DNA of 64,000 nt from Hydractinia symbiolongicarpus (GCF_029227915.1 NC_079887.1:2852001-2916000); one strand, 5' to 3'; shown: positions 22,201-37,400, numbered from the stretch's first letter. A program made the numbers and translations. The notes: generated from the letters alone by a model not told the origin.

Positions 22201-25200
22201 GAGTAAACTTATTTCCCGAACGATTTTTTATATTATCTTTTTACCACTAAACGCATGAGACTTGTAGTTTTCAAAAATATTTTCATATTTGATGGGACGC
22301 TGGATAAAAGAAGTTTAATCGCCGGCAAACGAAAATCCGCGATTTCCCGTAAATCCCGGACTCGGCCCGTATAGTCAAAAGTATACAAAGAAAGTACCCA
22401 GGGAGTAAACTCATTTCCCAAACGATTTTTTAAATTACTTTTTCACCACTAAAACGCATGAGACTTGTAGTTTTCAAAAATGTTTTCATTTTTTGATGAG
22501 ACGCTAAATAAAAGAAGTTTAATCGCCGGCAAACGAAAACCTGCGATTTCCGGTAAATCCTGGACTCGGCCCGTATAGTCAAAAGTATACAAAGAAAGTA
22601 CCCAGGGAGTAAACTCATTTCCCAAACGATTTTTTAAATTATTATTTCACCACTAAAGCCCATGAGACTTGTAGTTTTTAAAAATGTTTTCATTTTTGAT
22701 GAGACGCTGAATAAAAGAAGTTTAATCGCCGGCAAACGAAAACCCGCGATTTCCCGTAAATCCCGGGCTTGGCCCCTATAGTCAAAAGTATACAAAGAAA
22801 GTACCCAGGGAGTAAACTCATTTCCCGAACGATTTTTTATATTATTTTTTTACCACTAAACGCATGAGACTTGTAGTTTTCAAAAATATTTTCATATTTG
22901 ATGGGACGCTGGATAAAAGAAGTTTAATCGCCGGCAAGCGAAAACCCGCGATTTCCTGTAAATCCCGGGCTTGGCCCGTATAGTCAAAAGTATACAAAGA
23001 AAGTACCCAGGGAGTAAACTCATTTCCCGAACGATTTTTTAAATTAATTTTTCACCACTAAAACGCATAAGACTTGTAGTTTTTAAAAATGTTTTCTTTT
23101 TGATGAGACGCTGAATAAATTAAGTTTAATCGCCGGCAAACGAAAACATGCGATTTCCCGTAAATCCTGGACTCGGCCCGTATAGTCAAAAGTATACAAA
23201 GAACGTACCCAAGGAGTAAACTCATTTCCAGAACGATTTTTTAAATTATTTTTTCACCACTAAAACGCATAAGACTTGTAGTTTTTAAAAATGTTTTCAT
23301 TTTTGATGAGACGCTGAATAAATGAAGTTTAATCGCCGGCAAACGAAAACCCGCAATTTCCCGTAAATCCCGGGCTTGGCACGTATAGTCGAATGTATAC
23401 AAAGAAAGTACCCAGGGAGTAAACTCATTTCCAGAACGATTTTTTAAATTAATTTTTCACCACTAAAACGCATAAGACTTGTAGTTTTTAAAAATGTTTT
23501 CATTTTTGATGAGACGCTGAATAAAAGCAGTTTAATCGCCGGCAAACGAAAACCCGCGATTTCCCGTAAATCCCGGGCTTGGCACGTATAGTCGAGTGTA
23601 TACAAAGAAAGTACCCTGTGAGTAAACTCATTTCCAGAACGATTTTTTAAATTATTTTTTCACCACTAAAACGCATAAGACTTGTAGTTTTTAAAAACGT
23701 TTTCATTTTTGATGAGACGCTGAATAAAAGAAGTTTAATCGCCGGCAAACGAAAACCCGCGATTTCCCGTAAATCCCGGCTTGGCCCGTATAGTCAAAAG
23801 TATACAAAGAAACTACCCAGGGAGTAAACTCATTTCCCGAACGATTTTTTAAATTATTTTTTCACCACTAAAACGCAAGAGACTTGTAGTTTTTAAAAAT
23901 GTTTTCATTTTTGATGAGACGCTGAATAAAAGCAGTTTAATCGCCGGCAAACGAAAACCTGCGATTTCCCTAAATCCCGGACTCGGCCCGTATAGTCAAA
24001 AGTATACAAAGAAAGTACCCAGGGAGTAAACTCATTTCCAGAACGATTTTTTATATTATTTTTTCACCACTAAAACGCATAAGACTTGTAGTTTTTAAAA
24101 ATGTTTTTATTTTTGATGAGACGCTGAATAAAAGAAGTTTAATCGCCGACAAACGAAAACCCGCGTTTTTCCGTAAATCCCGGGCTTGGCCCGTATAGTC
24201 AAAAGTATACAAAGAAAGTACCCAGGGAGTAAACTCATTTCCCGAGCGATTTTTTAAATTACTTTTTCACCACTAAAACGCATAAGACTTGTAGTTTTCA
24301 AGAATGTTTTCATTTTTGATGAGACGCTGAATAAAAGCAGTTTAATCGCCGGCAAACGAAAACCCGCGATTTCCCGTAAATCCCGGGCTTGGCACGTATA
24401 GTCGAGTGTATACAAAGAAAGTACCCTGTGAGTAAACTCATTTCCAGAACGATTTTTTAAATTATTTTTTCACCACTAAAACGCATAAGACTTGTAGTTT
24501 TTAAAAACGTTTTCATTTTTGATGAGACGCTGAATAAAAGAAGTTTAATCGCCGGCAAACGAAAACCCGCGATTTCCCGTAAATCCCGGCTTGGTCCGTA
24601 TAGTCAAAAGTATACAAAGAAACTACCCAGGGAGTAAACTCATTTCCCGAACGATTTTTTAAATTACTTTTTCACCACTAAAACGCAAGAGACTTGTAGT
24701 TTTCAAAAATGTTTTCATTTTTGATGAGACGCTAAATAAAAGCAGTTTAATCGCCGGCAAACAAAAACCTGCGATTTCCCTAAATCCCGGACTCGGCCCG
24801 TATAGTCAAAAGTATACAAAGAAAGTACCCAGGGAGTAAACTCATTTCCAGAACGATTTTTTAAATTATTTTTTCACCACTAAAACGCATAAGACTTGTA
24901 GTTTTTAAAAATGTTTTCATTTTTGATGAGACGCTGAATAAAAGAAGTTTAATCGCCGGCAAACGAAAACCCGCGATTTCCCGTAAATCCCGGGCTTGGC
25001 CCGTATAGTCAAAAGTATACAAAGAAAGTACCCAGGGAGTAAACTTATTTCCCGAACGATTTTTTATATTATCTTTTTACCACTAAACGCATGAGACTTG
25101 TAGTTTTCAAAAATATTTTCATATTTGATGGGACGCTGGATAAAAGAAGTTTAATCGCCGGCAAACGAAAATCCGCGATTTCCCGTAAATCCCGGACTCG

Positions 25201-28200
25201 GCCCGTATAGTCAAAAGTATACAAAGAAAGTACCCAGGGAGTAAACTCATTTCCCGAACGATTTTTTAAATTACTTTTTCACCACTAAAACTCATGAGAC
25301 TTGTAGTTTTCAAAAATGTTTTCATTTTTTGATGAGACGCTGAATAAAAGAAGTTTAGTCGCCGGCAAACGAAAACCTGCGATTTCCAGTAAATCCTGGA
25401 CTCGGCCCGTATAGTCAAAAGTATACAAAGAAAGTACCCAGGGAGTAAACTCATTTCCCAAACGATTTTTTAAATTATTATTTCACCACTAAAGCCCATG
25501 AGACTTGTAGTTTTTAAAAATGTTTTCATTTTTGATGAGACGCTCAATAAAAGAAGTTTAATCGCCGGCAAACGAAACCCGCGATTTCCCGTAAATCCCG
25601 GGCTTGGCCCGTATTGTCAAAAGTATACAAAGAAAGTACCCAGGGAGTAAACTCATTTCCCGAACGATTTTTTATATTATTTTTTTACCACTAAACGCAT
25701 GAGACTTGTAGTTTTCAAAAATATTTTCATATTTGATGGGACGCTGGATAAAAGAAGTTTAATCGCCGGCAAACGAAAACCCGCGATTTCCCGTAAATCC
25801 CGGGCTTGGCCCGTATAGTCAAAAGTATACAAAGAAAGTACCCAGGGAGTAAACTCATTTCCCGAACGATTTTTTAAATTAATTTTTCACCACTAAAACG
25901 CATAAGACTTGTAGTTTTTAAAAATGTTTTCATTTTTGATGAGACGCTGAATAAATGAAGTTTAATCGCCGGCAAACGAAAACATGCGATTTCCCGTAAA
26001 TCCTGGACTCGCCCCGTATAGTCAAAAGTATACAAAGAAAGTACCCAGGCAGTAAACTCATTTCCAGAACGATTTTTTAAATTATTTTTTCACCACTAAA
26101 ACGCATAAGACTTGTAGTTTATAAAAATGTTTTCATTTTTGATGAGACGCTGAATAAAAGAAGTTTAATCGCCGGCAAACGAAAACCCGCGATTTCCCGT
26201 AAATCCCGGGCTTGGCCCGTATAGTCAAAAGTATACAAAGAAAGTACCCAGGGAGTAAACTCATTTCCCGAACGATTTTTTATATTATTTTTTTACCACT
26301 AAACGCATGAGACTTGTAGTTTTCAAAAATATTTTCACATTTGATGGGACGTTGGATAAAAGAAGTTTAATCGCCGGCAAACGAAAATCCGCGATTTCCC
26401 GTAAATCCCGGACTCGGCCCGTATAGTCAAAAGTATACAAAGAAAGTACCCAGGGAGTAAACTCATTTCCTGAACGATTTTTTAAATTACTTTTTCACCG
26501 CTAAAACGCATGAGACTTGTAGTTTTCAAAAATGTTTTCATTTTTTGATGAGACGCTGAATAAAAGAAGTTTAATCGCCGGCAAACGAAAACCTGCGATT
26601 TCCGGTAAATCCTGAACTCGGCCCGTATAGTCAAAAGTATACAAAGAAAGTACCCAGGGAGTAAACTCATTTCCCAAACGATTTTTTAAATTATTATTTC
26701 ACCACTAAAGCCCATGAGACTTGTAGTTTTTAAAAATGTTTTCATTTTTGATGAGACGCTGAATAAAAGAAGTTTAATCGCCGGCAAACGAAAACCCGCG
26801 ATTTCCCGTAAATCCCGGGCTTGGCCCGTATAGTCAAAAGTATACAAAGAAAGTACCCAGGGAGTAAACTCATTTCCCGAACGATTTTTTATATTATTTT
26901 TTTACCACTAAACGCATGAGACTTGTAGTTTTCAAAAATATTTTCATATTTGATGGGACGCTGGATAAAAGAAGTTTAATCGCCGGCAAACGAAAACCCG
27001 CGATTTCCCGTAAATCCCGGGCTTGGCCCGTATAGTCAAAAGTATACAAAGAAAGTACCCAGGGAGTAAACTCATTTCCCGAACGATTTTTTAAATTAAT
27101 TTTTCACCACTAAAACGCATAAGACTTGTAGTTTTTAAAAATGTTTTCATTTTTGATGAGACGCTGAATAAAAGAAGTTTAATCGCCGGCAAACGAAAAC
27201 CTGCGATTTCCGGTAAATCCTGAACTCGGCCCGTATAGTCAAAAGTATACAAAGAAAGTACCCAGGGAGTAAACTCATTTCCCAAACGATTTTTTAAATT
27301 ATTATTTCACCACTAAAGCCCATGAGACTTGTAGTTTTTAAAAATGTTTTCATTTTTGATGAGACGCTGAATAAAAGAAGTTTAATCGCCGGCAAACGAA
27401 AACCCGCGATTTCCCGTAAATCCCGGGCTTGGCCCGTATAGTCAAAAGTATACAAAGAAAGTACCCAGGGAGTAAACTCATTTCCCGAACGATTTTTTAT
27501 ATTATTTTTTTACCACTAAACGCATGAGACTTGTAGTTTTCAAAAATATTTTCATATTTGATGGGACGCTGGATAAAAGAAGTTTAATCGCCGGCAAACG
27601 AAAACCCGCGATTTCCCGTAAATCCCGGGCTTGGCCCGTATAGTCAAAAGTATACAAAGAAAGTACCCAGGGAGTAAACTCATTTCCCGAACGATTTTTT
27701 AAATTAATTTTTCACCACTAAAACGCATAAGACTTGTAGTTTTTAAAAATGTTTTCATTTTTGATGAGACGCTGAATAAAAGAAGTTTAATCGCCGGCAA
27801 ACGAAAACCCGCGATTTCCCGTAAATCCCGGGCTTGGCCCGTATAGTCAAAAGTATACAAAGAAAGTACCCAGGCAGTAAACTCATTTCCAGAACGATTT
27901 TTTAAATTATTTTTTCACCACTAAAACGCATAAGACTTGTAGTTTATAAAAATGTTTTCATTTTTGATGAGACGCTGAATAAAAGAAGTTTAATCGCCGG
28001 CAAACGAAAACCCGCGATTTCCCGTAAATCCCGGGCTTGGCCCGTATAGTCAAAAGTATACAAAGAAAGTACCCAGGGAGTAAACTCATTTCCCGAACGA
28101 TTTTTTATATTATTTTTTTTACCACTAAACGCATGAGACTTATAGTTTTCAAAAATATTTTCACATTTGATGGGACGTTGGATAAAAGAAGTTTAATCGC

Positions 28201-29545
28201 CGGCAAACGAAAATCCGCGATTTCCCGTAAATCCCGGACTCGGCCCGTATAGTCAAAAGTATACAAAGAAAGTACCCAGGGAGTAAACTCATTTCCCGAA
28301 CGATTTTTTAAATTACTTTTTCACCGCTAAAACGCATGAGACTTGTAGTTTTCAAAAATGTTTTCATTTTTTGATGAGACGCTGAATAAAAGAAGTTTAA
28401 TCGCCGGCAAACGAAAACCTGCGATTTCCGGTAAATCCTGGACTCGGCCCGTATAGTCAAAAGTATACAAAGAAAGTACCCAGGGAGTAAACTCATTTCC
28501 CAAACGATTTTTTAAATTATTATTTCACCACTAAAGCCCATGAGACTTGTAGTTTTTAAAAATGTTTTCATTTTTGATGAGACGCTGAATAAAAGAAGTT
28601 TAATCGCCGGCAAACGAAAACCCGCGATTTCCCGTAAATCCCGGGCTTGGCCCGTATAGTCAAAAGTATACAAAGAAAGTACCCAGGGAGTAAACTCATT
28701 TCCCAAACGATTTTTTATATTATTTTTTTAACACTAAACGCATGAGACTTGTAGTTTTCAAAAATATTTTCATATTTGATGGGACGCTGGATAAAAGAAG
28801 TTTAATCGCCGGCAAACGAAAACCCGCGATTTCCCGTAAATCCCGGGCTTGGCCCGTATAGTCAAAAGTATACAAAGAAAGTACCCAGGGAGTAAACTCA
28901 TTTCCCGAACGATTTTTTAAATTAATTTTTCACCACTAAAACGCATAAGACTTGTAGTTTTTAAAAATGTTTTCATTTTTGATGAGACGCTGAATAAATG
29001 AAGTTTAATCGCCGGCAAACAAAAACATGCGATTTCCCGTAAATCCTGGACTCGGCCCGTATAGTCAAAAGTATACAAAGAAAGTACCCAGGGAGTAAAC
29101 TCATTTCCAGAACGATTTTTTAAATTATTTTTTCACCACTAAAACGCATAAGACTTGTAGTTTTTAAAAATGTTTTCATTTTTGATGAGACGCTGAATAA
29201 AAGAAGTTTAATCGCCGGCAAACGAAAACCCGCGATTTCCCGTAAATCCCGGGCTTGGCCCGTATAGTCAAAAGTATACAAAGAAAGTACCCAGGGAGTA
29301 AACTCATTTCCCGAACGATTTTTTATATTATTTTTTTACCACTAAACGCATGAGACTTGTAGTTTTCAAAAATATTTTCACATTTGATGGGACGTTGGAT
29401 AAAAGAAGTTTAATCGCCGGCAAACGAAAATCCGCGATTTCCCGGAAATCCCGGACTCGGCCCGTATAGTCAAAAGTATACAAAGAAAGTACCCAGGGAG
29501 TAAACTCATTTCCCGAACGATTTTTTAAATTACTTTTTCACCGCT
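22200..29545 (-). repeat. Type C rich segment of the right arm
   Basis: Type C monomers become frequent here. On the plus strand they read TATATTATTTTTTTACCACT, AAACGCATGAG, AATATTTTCATATTTGATGG and GACGCTGGATAAAAG. A private extra T (CATTTTTTGATGAG) marks monomers in the open frames starting at 22430, 25266, 26482 and 28308, spaced 2836, 1216 and 1826 bp apart (about 14, 6 and 9 monomers). The type B marker GTCGAGTGTATAC recurs at 23591 and 24401, 810 bp apart. Type A and C monomers are interleaved without one fixed order. Confidence 0.83.
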
Positions 29546-31164
29546 AAAACGCATGAGACTTGTAGTTTTCAAAAATGTTTTCATTTTTGATGAGACGCTG
29601 AATAAAAGAAGTTTAATCGCCGGCAAACGAAAACCCGCGATTTCCCGTAAATCCCGGGCTTGGCCCGTATAGTCAAAAGTATACAAAGAAAGTACCCAGG
29701 GAGTAAACTCATTTCCCGAACGATTTTTTATATTATTTTTTTACCACTAAACGCATGAGACTTGTAATTTTCAAAAATATTTTCACATTTGATGGGACGT
29801 TGGATAAAAGAAGTTTAATCGCCGGCAAACGAAAATCCGCGATTTCCCGTAAATCCCGGACTCGGCCCGTATAGTCAAAAGTATACAAAGAAAGTACCCA
29901 GGGAGTAAACTCATTTCCCGAACGATTTTTTAAATTACTTTTTCACCGCTAAAACGCATGAGACTTGTAGTTTTCAAAAATGTTTTCATTTTTGATGAGA
30001 CGCTGAATAAAAGAAGTTTAATCGCCGGCAAACTAAAACCTGCGTTTTTCCGTAAATCCTGGGCTTGGCCCGTATAGTCAAAAGTATACAAAGAAAGTAC
30101 CCAGGAAGTAAACTCATTTCCCGAACGATTTTTTATATTATTTTTTTACCACTAAACGCATGAGACTTGTAGTTTTTAAAAATATTTTCATATTTGATGG
30201 GACGCTGAATAAAAGAAGTTTAATCGCCGGCAAACGAAAATCCCCGATTTCCCGTAAATCCCGGACTCGGCCCGTACAGTCAAAAGTATGCAAAGAAAGT
30301 ACCCAGGGGGTAAACTTATTTCCCGAACGATTATTTAAATTACTTTTTCACCACTAAAACGCATGAGACTTGTAGTTTTCAAAAATGTTTTCATTTTTGA
30401 TGAGACGCTGAATAAAAGAAGTTTAATCGCCGGCAAACGAAAACCCGCGATTTCCCGTAAATCCCGGGCTTGGCCCGTATAGTCAAAAGTATACAAAGAA
30501 AGTACCCAGGGAGTAAACTCATTTCCCGAACGATTTTTTATATTATTTTTTTACCACTAAACGCATGAGACTTGTAATTTTCAAAAATATTTTCACATTT
30601 GATGGGACGTTGGATAAAAGAAGTTTAATCGCCGGCAAACGAAAATCCGCGATTTCCCGTAAATCCCGGACTCGGCCCGTATAGTCAAAAGTATACAAAG
30701 AAAGTACCCAGGGAGTAAACTCATTTCCCGAACGATTTTTTAAATTACTTTTTCACCGCTAAAACGCATGAGACTTGTAGTTTTCAAAAATGTTTTCATT
30801 TTTGATGAGACGCTGAATAAAAGAAGTTTAATCGCCGGCAAACTAAAACCTGCGTTTTTCCGTAAATCCTGGGCTTGGCCCGTATAGTCAAAAGTATACA
30901 AAGAAAGTACCCAGGGAGTAAACTCATTTCCCGAACGATTTTTTATATTATTTTTTTACCACTAAACGCATGAGACTTGTAGTTTTTAAAAATATTTTCA
31001 TATTTGATGGGACGCTGAATAAAAGAAGTTTAATCGCCGGCAAACGAAAATCCCCGATTTCCCGTAAATCCCGGACTCGGCCCGTACAGTCAAAAGTATG
31101 CAAAGAAAGTACCCAGGGGGTAAACTTATTTCCCGAACGATTATTTAAATTACCTTTTCACCAC
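29545..31164 (-). repeat. Higher-order repeat, 4 monomers, period 810 bp, two copies
   Basis: Copy one (about 29545-30354) and copy two (about 30355-31164) share the private variants CTTGTAATTTTC at 29761 and 30571, AACTAAAACCTGCG and AATCCTGGGCTTGG, and GTACAGTCAAAAGTATGCAA. The only difference I noticed is CCAGGAAGTAAAC in copy one against CCAGGGAGTAAAC in copy two. The copies look recent. Confidence 0.88.
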
Positions 31165-34100
31165 TAAAACGCATGAGACTTGTAGTTTTTAAAAATGTTT
31201 TCATTTTTGATGAGACGCTGAATAAAAGCAGTTTAATCGCCGGCAAACGAAAACCCGCGATTTCCCGTAAATCCCGGGTTGGCACGTATAGTAGAATGTA
31301 TACAAAGAAAGTACCCTGTGAGTAAACTCATTTCCAGAACGATTTTTTAAATTATTTTTTCACCACTAAAACGCTTAAGACTTGTAGTTTTTAAAAACGT
31401 TTTCATTTTTGATGAGACGCTGAATAAAAGAAGTTTAATCGCCGGCAAACGAAAACCCGCGATTTCCCGTAAATCCCGTGCTTGGCCCGTAAAGTCAAAA
31501 GTATACAAAGAAAGTACCCAGTGAGTAAACTTATTTCCCGAACGATTTTTTATATTATCTTTTTATCACTAAACGCATGAGACTTGTAGTTTTCAAAAAT
31601 ATTTTCATATTTGATGGGACGCTGGATAAAAGAAGTTTAATCGCCGGCAAACGAAAATCCGCTATTTCCCTTAAATCCCGGACTCGGCCCGTATAGTCAA
31701 AAGTATACAAAGAAAGTACCCAGGGAGTAAACTCATTTTTCCGAACGATTTTTTAAATTACTTTTTCACCACTAAAACGCATGAGACTTGTAGTTTTCAA
31801 AAATGTTTTCATTTTTGATGAGACGCTGAATAAAAGAAGTTTAATCGCCGGCAAACGAAAACCTGCGATTTCCCGTAAGTCCTGGATTCGGCCCGTATAG
31901 TCAAAAGTATACAAAGAAAGTACCCAGGGAGTAAACTCATTTCCCAAACGATTTTTTAAATTATTATTTCACCACTAAAGCCCATGAGACTTGTAGTTTT
32001 TAAAAATGTTTTCATTTTTGATGAGACGCTGAATAAAAGAAGTTTAATCGCCGGCAAACGAAACCCGCGATTTCCCGTAAATCCCGGGCTTGGCCCGTAT
32101 AGTCAAAAGTATACAAAGAAAGTACCCAGGGAGTAAACTCATTTCCCGAACGATTTTTTAAATTACTTTTTCACCACTAAAACGCATGAGACTTGTAGTT
32201 TTTAAAAATGTTTTCATTTTTGATGAGACGCTGAATAAATGAAGTTTAATCGCCGGCAAACGAAAACCTGCGATTTCCCGTAAATCCTGGACTCGGCCCG
32301 TATAGTCAAAAGTATACAAAGAAAGTACCCAGGGAGTAAACTCATTTCCAGAACGATTTTTTAAATTATTTTTTCACCACTAAAACGCATAAGACTTGTA
32401 GTTTTTGGAAATGTTTTAATTTTTGATGAGACGCTGAATAAAAGAAGTTTAATCGCCGGCAAACGAAAACCCGCGATTTCCGTAAATCCCGGGCTTGGCC
32501 CGTACAGTCAAAAGTATACAAAGAAAGTACCCAGGGAGTAAACTCATTTCCCGAACGATTTTTTATATTATTTTTTTACCACTAAACGCATGAGACTTGT
32601 AGTTTTCAAAAATATTTTCATATTTGATGGGACGCTGAATAAAAGAAGTTTAATCGCCGGCAAACGAAAACCCGCGATTTCCGTAAATCCCGGGCTTGGC
32701 CCGTACAGTCAAAAGTATACAAAGAAAGTACCCAGGGAGTAAACTCATTTCCCGAACGATTTTTTATATTATTTTTTTACCACTAAACGCATGAGACTTG
32801 TAGTTTTCAAAAATATTTTCATATTTGATGGGACGCTGAATAAAAGAAGTTTAATCGCCGGCAAACGAAAATCCCCGATTTCCCGTAAATCCCGGACTCG
32901 GCCCGTACAGTCAAAAGTATGCAAAGAAAGTACCCAGGGGGTAAACTTATTTCCCGAACGATTATTTAAATTACTTTTTCACCACTAAAACGCATGAGAC
33001 TTGTAGTTTTTAAAAATGTTTTCATTTTTGATGAGACGCTGAATAAAAGCAGTTTAATCGCCGGCAAACGAAAACCCGCGATTTCCCGTAAATCCCGGGT
33101 TGGCACGTATAGTCGAATGTATACAAAGAAAGTACCCTGTGAGTAAACTCATTTCCAGAACGATTTTTTAAATTATTTTTTCACCACTAAAACGCTTAAG
33201 ACTTGTAGTTTTTAAAAACGTTTTCATTTTTGATGAGACGCTGAATAAAAGAAGTTTAATCGCCGGCAAACGAAAACCCGCGATTTCCCGTAAATCCCGG
33301 GCTTGGCCCGTAAAGTCAAAAGTATACAAAGAAAGTACCCAGTGAGTAAACTTATTTCCCGAACGATTTTTTATATTATCTTTTTATCACTAAACGCATG
33401 AGACTTGTAGTTTTCAAAAATATTTTCATATTTGATGGGACGCTGGATAAAAGAAGTTTAATCGCCGGCAAACGAAAATCCGCTATTTCCCTTAAATCCC
33501 GGACTCGGCCCGTATAGTCAAAAGTATACAAAGAAAGTACCCAGGGAGTAAACTCATTTTTCCGAACGATTTTTTAAATTACTTTTTCACCACTAAAACG
33601 CATGAGACTTGTAGTTTTCAAAAATGTTTTCATTTTTGATGAGACGCTGAATAAAAGAAGTTTAATCGCCGGCAAACGAAAACCTGCGATTTCCCGTAAG
33701 TCCTGGATTCGGCCCGTATAGTCAAAAGTATACAAAGAAAGTACCCAGGGAGTAAACTCATTTCCCAAACGATTTTTTAAATTATTATTTCACCACTAAA
33801 GCCCATGAGACTTGTAGTTTTTAAAAATGTTTTCATTTTTGATGAGACGCTGAATAAAAGAAGTTTAATCGCCGGCAAACGAAACCCGCGATTTCCCGTA
33901 AATCCCGGGCTTGGCCCGTATAGTCAAAAGTATACAAAGAAAGTACCCAGGGAGTAAACTCATTTCCCGAACGATTTTTTAAATTACTTTTTCACCACTA
34001 AAACGCATGAGACTTGTAGTTTTTAAAAATGTTTTCATTTTTGATGAGACGCTGAATAAATGAAGTTTAATCGCCGGCAAACGAAAACCTGCGATTTCCC

Positions 34101-34420
34101 GTAAATCCTGGACTCGGCCCGTATAGTCAAAAGTATACAAAGAAAGTACCCAGGGAGTAAACTCATTTCCAGAACGATTTTTTAAATTATTTTTTCACCA
34201 CTAAAACGCATAAGACTTGTAGTTTTTGGAAATGTTTTAATTTTTGATGAGACGCTGAATAAAAGAAGTTTAATCGCCGGCAAACGAAAACCCGCGATTT
34301 CCGTAAATCCCGGGCTTGGCCCGTACAGTCAAAAGTATACAAAGAAAGTACCCAGGGAGTAAACTCATTTCCCGAACGATTTTTTATATTATTTTTTTAC
34401 CACTAAACGCATGAGACTTG
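30900..34420 (-). repeat. Higher-order repeat, 9 monomers, period 1821 bp, two copies
   Basis: Markers at 1821 bp include the variant GTTTTTGGAAATGTTTTAAT at 32401 and 34222, the monomers starting at 30970 and 32791, and the monomers at 31753 and 33574. The last pair includes CCCGTAAGTCCTGGATTCGG and a TTTTTCC insertion. The copies diverge after about 34424. The first copy begins inside the preceding 810-bp block, so this is a nested, later duplication. The GGAAATGTTTTAAT marker appears again at about 34831, three monomers on. Confidence 0.87.
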
Positions 34421-37400
34421 TAGTTTTTAAAAATGTTTTCATTTTTGATGAGACGCTGAATAAAAGAAGTTTAATCGCCGGCAAACGAAACCCGCGATTT
34501 CCCGTAAATCCCGGGCTTGGCCCGTATAGTCAAAAGTATACATAGAAAGTACCCAGGGAGTAAACTCATTTCCCGAACGATTTTTTAAATTACTTTTTCA
34601 CCACTAAAACGCATGAGACTTGTAGTTTTTAAAAATGTTTTCATTTTTGATGAGACGCTGAATAAATGAAGTTTAATCGCCGGCAAACGAAAACCTGCGA
34701 TTTCCCGTAAATCCTGGACTCGGCCCGTATAGTCAAAAGTATACAAAGAAAGTACCCAGGGAGTAAACTCATTTCCAGAACGATTTTTTAAATTATTTTT
34801 TCACCACTAAAACGCATAAGACTTGTAGTTTTTGGAAATGTTTTAATTTTTGATGAGACGCTGAATAAAAGAAGTTTAATCGCCGGCAAACGAAAACCCG
34901 CGATTTCCGTAAATCCCAGGCTTGGCCCGTACAGTCAAAAGTATACAAAGAAAGTACCCAGGGAGTAAACTCATTTCCCGAACGATTTTTTATATTATTT
35001 TTTTACCACTAAACGCATGAGACTTGTAGTTTTCAAAAATATTTTCATATTTGATGGGACGCTGGATAAAAGAAGTTTAATCGCCGGCAAACGAAAATCC
35101 GCGATTTCCCGTAAATCCCGGACTCGGCCCGTATAGTCAAAAGTATACAAAGAAAGTACCCAGGGAGTAAACTCATTTCCCGAACGATTTTTTAAATTAT
35201 TTTTTCACCACTAAAACGCATGAGACTTGTAGTTTTCAAAAATGTTTTCATTTTTGATGAGACGCTGAATAAAAGAAGTTTAATCGCCGGCAAACGAAAA
35301 CCCGCGATATCCCTTAAATCCCGGGCTTGGCCCGTATAGTCAAAAGTATACAAAGAAAGTACCCAGGGAGTAAACTCATTTCCCGAACGATTTTTTATAT
35401 TATTTTTTTACCACTAAACGCATGAGACTTGTAGTTTTCAAAAATATTTTCATATTTGATGGGACGCTGAATAAATGAAGTTTAATCGCCGGCAAACGAA
35501 AACCTGCGATTTCCCGTAAATGCTGGACTCGGCCCGTATAGTCAAAAGTATACAAAGAAAGTACCCAGGGAGTAAACTCATTTCCCGAACGATTTTTTAT
35601 ATTATTTTTTTACCACTAAACGCATGAGACTTGTAGTTTTCAAAAATATTTTCATATTTTATGGGACGCTAAATAAAAGCAGTTTAATCGCCGGCAAACG
35701 AAAACCCGCGATTTCCCGTAAATCCCGGGCTTGGCACGTATAGTCGAATGTATACAAAGAAAGTACCCAGTGAGTAAACTCATTTCCCGAACGATTTTTT
35801 AAATTATTTTTTCACCACTAAAACGCATAAGACTTGTAGTTTTCAAAAATGTTTTCATTTTTGATTGGACGCTGAATAAAAGCAGTTTAATCGCCGGCAA
35901 ACGAAAACCCGCGATTTCCCGTAAATCCCGGGCTTGGCACGTATAGTCGAATGTATACAAAGAAAGTACCCAGTGAGTAAACTCATTTCCCGAACGATTT
36001 TTTAAATTACTTTTTCACCACTAAAACGCATGAGACTTGTAGTTTTCAAAAATGTTTTCATTTTTGATGAGACGCTGAATAAAAGAAGTTTAATCGCCGG
36101 CAAACGAAAACCCGCGATATCCCTTAAATCCCGGGCTTGGCCCGTATAGTCAAAAGTATACAAAGAAAGTACCCAGGGAGTAAACTCATTTCCCGAACGA
36201 TTTTTTATATTATTTTTTTACCACTAAACGCATGAGACTTGTAGTTTTCAAAAATATTTTCATATTTGATGGGACGCTGGATAAAAGAAGTTTAATCGCC
36301 GGCAAACGAAAATCCGCGATTTCCCGTAAATCCCGGACTCGGCACGTATAGTCAAAAGTATACAAAGAAAGTACCCAGGGAGTAAACTCATTTCCCGAAC
36401 GATTTTTTAAATTACTTTTTCACCACTAAAACGCATGAGACTTGTAGTTTTCAAAAATGTTTTCATTTTTGATGAGACGCTGAATAAAAGAAGTTTAATC
36501 GCCGGCAAACGAAAACCCGCGATATCCCTTAAATCCCGGGCTTGGCCCGTATAGTCAAAAGTATACAAAGAAAGTACCCAGGGAGTAAACTCATTTCCCG
36601 AACGATTTTTTATATTATTTTTTTACCACTAAACGCATGAGACTTGTAGTTTTCAAAAATATTTTCATATTTGATGGGACGCTGAATAAAAGAAGTTTAA
36701 TCGCCGGCAAACGAAAATCCGCGATTTCCCGGAAAATCCCGGACTCGGCCCGTATAGTCAAAAGTATACAAAGAAAGTACCCAGGGAGTAAACTCATTTC
36801 CCGAACGATTTTTTAAATTATTTTTTCACCACTAAACCGCATGAGACTTGTAGTTTTCAAAAATGTTTTCATTTTTGATGAGACGCTGAATAAAAGAAGT
36901 TTAATCGCCGGCAAACTAAAACCCGCGTTTTTCCGTAAATCCCGGGCTTGGCCCGTATAGTCAAAAGTATACAAAGAAAGTACCCAGGGAGTAAACTCAT
37001 TTCCCGAACGATTTTTTAAATTACTTTTTCACCACTAAAACACATGAGACTTGTAGTTTTTAAAAATGTTTTTATTTTTGATGAAACGCTGAATAAATGA
37101 AGTTTAATCGCCGGCAAACGAAAACCTGCGATTTCCCGTAAATCCTGGACTCGGCCCGTATAGTCAAAAGTATACAAAGAAAGTACCCAGGGAGTAAACT
37201 CATTTCCCGAACGATTTTTTATATTATTTTTTCACCACTAAACGCATGAGACTTGTAGTTTTCAAAAATATTTTCATATTTGATGGGACGCTGAATAAAA
37301 GAAGTTTAATCGCCGGCAAACGAAAATCCCCGATTTCCCGTAAATCCTGGACTCGGCCCGTATATTCAAAAGTATATAAAGAAAGTACCCAGGAAGTAAA

